Below are positions 60,774 to 64,000 of a DNA stretch of 64,000 nt, in pieces. The notes beneath the pieces are model-generated. The model was not told where the DNA came from. It searched no databases and was given only the letters and a program-made list of their open reading frames with translations. Location of the stretch: positions 61,899,920-61,963,919 of the forward strand of contig NC_087247.1 in NCBI RefSeq assembly GCF_037042905.1, read 5' to 3'. Position 1 is the first letter of the stretch. Each line of letters starts with the position of its first letter. Source of the DNA: Lytechinus pictus (Eukaryota; Echinodermata; Echinoidea; Temnopleuroida; Toxopneustidae). The position numbers and the translations under genes were made by a program.

Positions 60774-61922
60774 CAGATTAGGCCTACTCTATAATTGTAT
60801 TCCCCAACAGGTGATACTGGACAATACTTTAGGTTCTGCATAGTCACGCTGCTACGTCATATTGTCATCAAATTTGGTACCCACAGGCAAAATGTAGGCA
60901 GGGTCATTGTCGCCATGATAATTGTATTTATTTGTCAAATTTCTGTGTGAGCTCTATCGCAATGACGGATGATGCGGTGGGTTCGGGGGATACATGTGCT
61001 CTGCCGCGCGACCCGCCGAGCATCTCTAGTTTTATTTGTATTTTTTACTCACCCATGAAATACCCGGTAATGATCATGAGCGTGAGAAATGTTTCTAGTC
61101 ATTCATACATGTATATAATGAATACTTAACACAAATTTTGTTGTTCTTATCAGTTACGATTTAAAATATGTTTTGAAAGTAGCTCGGCAGGTAAGCAGAA
61201 TTCTTTATACATACTACACTGATGTACCAAATTACAGCATGTGTGAAAGAGGGGGGGGGGGGGGGTCGAAGGGAGAGAGCAAAGGGGGTGGGGGTCATTG
61301 GCAATGAATAGGGGAGGGGGTGTTGAGTTATAGTAGTTGAGATCGTGGGGAAAATTGATGAAAAGTTAGAAGCGAATGAAATCAATGTTAGAAGGGAATG
61401 AAATCAATACCGGTACATATTTATGGATATGTCTACTGCTGATTTTCATGATGACAGAATAATCTTTCTTTTCATGTTATTTTGGCGATTTAAAAAATGT
61501 TTTCTTTGCACCATGGGTATGGAGAGTAGTGCTATAGCCAAACTGCTGAACGGAAGTTCGCCGAACTTGGCCAGGGGTATTTCTAAAGTACCATTAATCA
61601 AAAATTACTTTCAATTGGGACTCCATATATTTAAATATAAAATAAAAAATTTTATTGGTTAGTGATTAGAATGCCATACAAAATATGTTTTGAATTTAAT
61701 ACGAAAGCATCGGCCTCGTCTTTGATACAAATCTTATCAATTTCAAAAATTTTATAAACATGAATTAATTTTTTGTTCTTCATAAAATGGGAGGACATTG
61801 GAAACTAAACTCGGTATACAAGTGTGGGTGAATACGTATGGCCATAATCGATCGTAGTTGTAATCAGTCATAATGGTTAATTCTAAATAACAGAAAAGAT
61901 ACTATGATCGCGTTAGGGAAAT

Positions 61923-62366
61923 AGTTGATCTGGAAAGTTGAAACAAAACACCTGCACTCAGCTGCTGTTATACTGGTAAAATTCATATTCTGAATATGAA
62001 GTGTTCTTCCAAAGTCAATATTTTCTGGTTTAATCTTGTCAATTACTAAAAAGTAAAAGATAAATCATGAGTTCCGTCTTGGTCCTGAATGATCGACGCC
62101 TGGTGATTTCACACCAAAATACTCAGTACAGTCCCATGTACTCATTTTCGTGTTTGAAATAAGTTTGAAGCCACTTTAGGTAGTGTCAATCTTTTAGGAC
62201 CAAGAATGGACTGATAATTTATCTTTTTAGTTTAATCAGCTGACCATATTAATCCACTTTTAAGAAAATATGGACTTTTCATGTTCTTTGGAATATGAAT
62301 TTTACCAGTTTAATAGCAGTTGAGTGGAGGTTGTCTGTCTTGTGTTTCAACATTCCAGATCAACAC
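61923..62366. mobile_element. Foldback element with long inverted arms
   Basis: AGTTGATCTGGAAAGTTGAAAC at the left is mirrored by GTTTCAACATTCCAGATCAAC at the right, and the inner ACTGGTAAAATTCATATTC pairs with GAATATGAATTTTACCAGT. About 444 bp, non-coding. Confidence 0.82.
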
Positions 62367-62784
62367 TCTCTGATCGGGGTAGCTGTGTTTTTTGACGTAA
62401 TTGATTACATGAAATAATCCTGAAAAACTATTCTGTTCAACAAAATTCTGTTCCTGTTCTCATCTCATTTCCATTTTTTTTTTCTTTGGTAATTGTTATT
62501 TTATTTAATTTGAAATGAAGAGAGAAAGAAAGTTAAGTAAAAGAAATTTATACAACATTTTTATAACCATTCTTTTTAAAAACAAATTTGTTTCAATGTA
62601 ACAAACATTGGTTATGACGAATGTTACGTGGTTCAGGGCTAGTGATCTTTTTTATTATAGTGTTTTTGTAATTTATTTAGTCGTACATTGCCGAACCCTG
62701 AACCAAACCAAAGTTCAGAAAAAAATTCTCGAACTCTACCGAGCCGAACCAAACTCGAACATGCCGCCTGACTTGCAGCACTAG

Positions 62785-63468
62785 GGGATATGTACGTGAT
62801 TCAATAAATTTCAATAGAAGTCCAGTTTTAATGTTATAGAATTTCATAAACAGATTATTTAAAATGAAAAAGGGGGTGAGTCCGAAAGATTTGAATTTAT
62901 AGCCCCCCCCCCCCTTCCAGCGGAATCAAAATGGAGAAAATTTGAGGTTACAAAATCATGAAGCTGATTCGAACTCAACAGGTTTACAGGTCATGCATGT
63001 GGCACACACCGAGCAAGGGCAGGGATTCACGGAAACCCATTTTCAAGCACAATGATTGGCTCTTCCAGGGAATTAGGAGTAATTTGATCATGTACCACCG
63101 GTTTGGGGCGTTCTCATTCACATTCCAACTCTTTTTATAATTAGGCCGACTTCGTTGTAAAGGATAACTCTTTATGAAGCATAATTCCAATTGATATAAA
63201 ATATATAAATTGAAATTGAACAATATTTTATTTATCCAACGATATTCAAATAATATTGATTTCGACTCATGTGGACGTGAACAAACGAAATACATCCTCC
63301 AAAACGTTCAAACAATCAACTTTAACCGCCATATATTATTTGTAGTTTTGAAATGAATATCTTCGGATGGATTGTTCAATTATATTTGTACAATGTATCA
63401 GAACTATGTTTCATAAATGTTGATTGTGTACTTCTATTGAAATCTATTGAATCACGTACCCCTCCCAA
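62785..63468. mobile_element. Element with about 35-bp inverted ends
   Basis: GTACGTGATTCAATAAATTT then CAATAGAAGT at the left; ACTTCTATTGAAATCTATTG then AATCACGTACC at the right. The interior includes a C run at 62,903-62,913. About 0.68 kb. Short frames inside have no motif. Confidence 0.75.
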
Positions 63469-63598
63469 CCTAAGGTGTATTTCCCAATCGCCATAAAGAA
63501 AGATTATTCAGCCACCATCACATTAGCAGTAGACCCATCCATCCATCAATATTAATTTAATTCGCTCTGAATATTTGACTTCTTTTCGCCAATACCAA

Positions 63599-63627
63599 CC
63601 CCCCCCCCACACACACACACACACAAA
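63599..63627. repeat. C run followed by (CA)n microsatellite
   Basis: A run of about ten C followed by about ten CA units. 63,628-64,000 shows no gene. Confidence 0.9.
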
Positions 63628-64000
63628 TAAAGGGTTAAGGACTAAGGAATGATGTGTTCGATGATATATTTAATGTACAAATAAAATCACTTTTAATTTT
63701 TTGAGAAAATTGCATTTTGGGGAAGCAATATATGGTCACATGACCGATGGAGGAGCTGCTCGAGTGCTCGTACATGTACACATATGTGATGTCATAAGAT
63801 CAAATTTAAAAGAAAATCATGACTTTTCTTTTATGGATTTTCATCAAACCTTCAATATTTTTTTCTTTTTTTTCTTTTATTAAAACCAACTTATAGTCGG
63901 GATTCAATTTCCCCTTTAAAACTAAATTTTGCAGTTAAATATTTGAAGTCTACTTCATGACCATTGCTACATGTATTTGCCGTTTGATCACAAACCTGTG

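Overview
The window reads as nuclear DNA of a marine invertebrate deuterostome, most likely an echinoderm such as a sea urchin. The reasons are AT-rich sequence, small GT/AG-spliced exons in multi-kilobase introns, and a very dense load of short dispersed repeats of kinds I associate with echinoderm genomes. The species assignment is inference. No bacterial features, rRNA genes, CRISPR arrays or operons were seen.

Two protein-coding genes are well supported and are arranged divergently. (1) On the minus strand, from about 39.7 kb leftwards to 7.9 kb and off the left edge, lie eight coding exons of a MEGF10/MEGF11/Draper-type scavenger receptor. They encode a signal peptide, an EMI domain, one six-cysteine EGF repeat and then eight-cysteine laminin-type EGF repeats. 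All seven exon junctions agree in codon phase, giving about 345 continuous residues. The rest of the EGF array, the membrane segment and the cytoplasmic tail must lie outside the window. (2) On the plus strand, the first coding exon (47,568-47,620) of an NAD-dependent glycerol-3-phosphate dehydrogenase (GPD1 type) shows the start of the Rossmann GxGxxG loop. Later exons were not securely found. A third, weaker candidate is a plus-strand exon at 3,081-3,258 that looks like the junction of two immunoglobulin domains.

The rest is intron and intergenic sequence built largely of transposable elements. Recurrent types are: hairpin-like MITEs flanked by TTAA (8.2, 11.6, 12.5, 27.4, 30.4 and 40.8 kb, plus two of different sequence at 6.6 and 24.5 kb); elements with 8-bp target duplications of hAT type (16.8, 44.3, 52.1, 53.7 and 59.3 kb); TA-flanked elements (18.6 and 35.8 kb); tRNA-derived SINEs (1.7, 4.4, 18.2 and 25.5 kb); the 3' end of a Penelope-like element with a GIY-YIG endonuclease, joined head-to-head to a second copy (28.8-29.5 kb); and a repeat family made of tandem ~163-bp units, each carrying a direct-repeat nuclear-receptor motif (19.8-21.1 and 56.8-57.8 kb, with fragments elsewhere).

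The right third is dominated by a 7.36-kb fold-back element (47,774-55,137) with long inverted arms and a 9-bp target duplication. It begins about 150 bp inside the first GPD1 intron and is itself riddled with nested insertions. Further right, 55-64 kb is a mosaic of other elements with no convincing gene.
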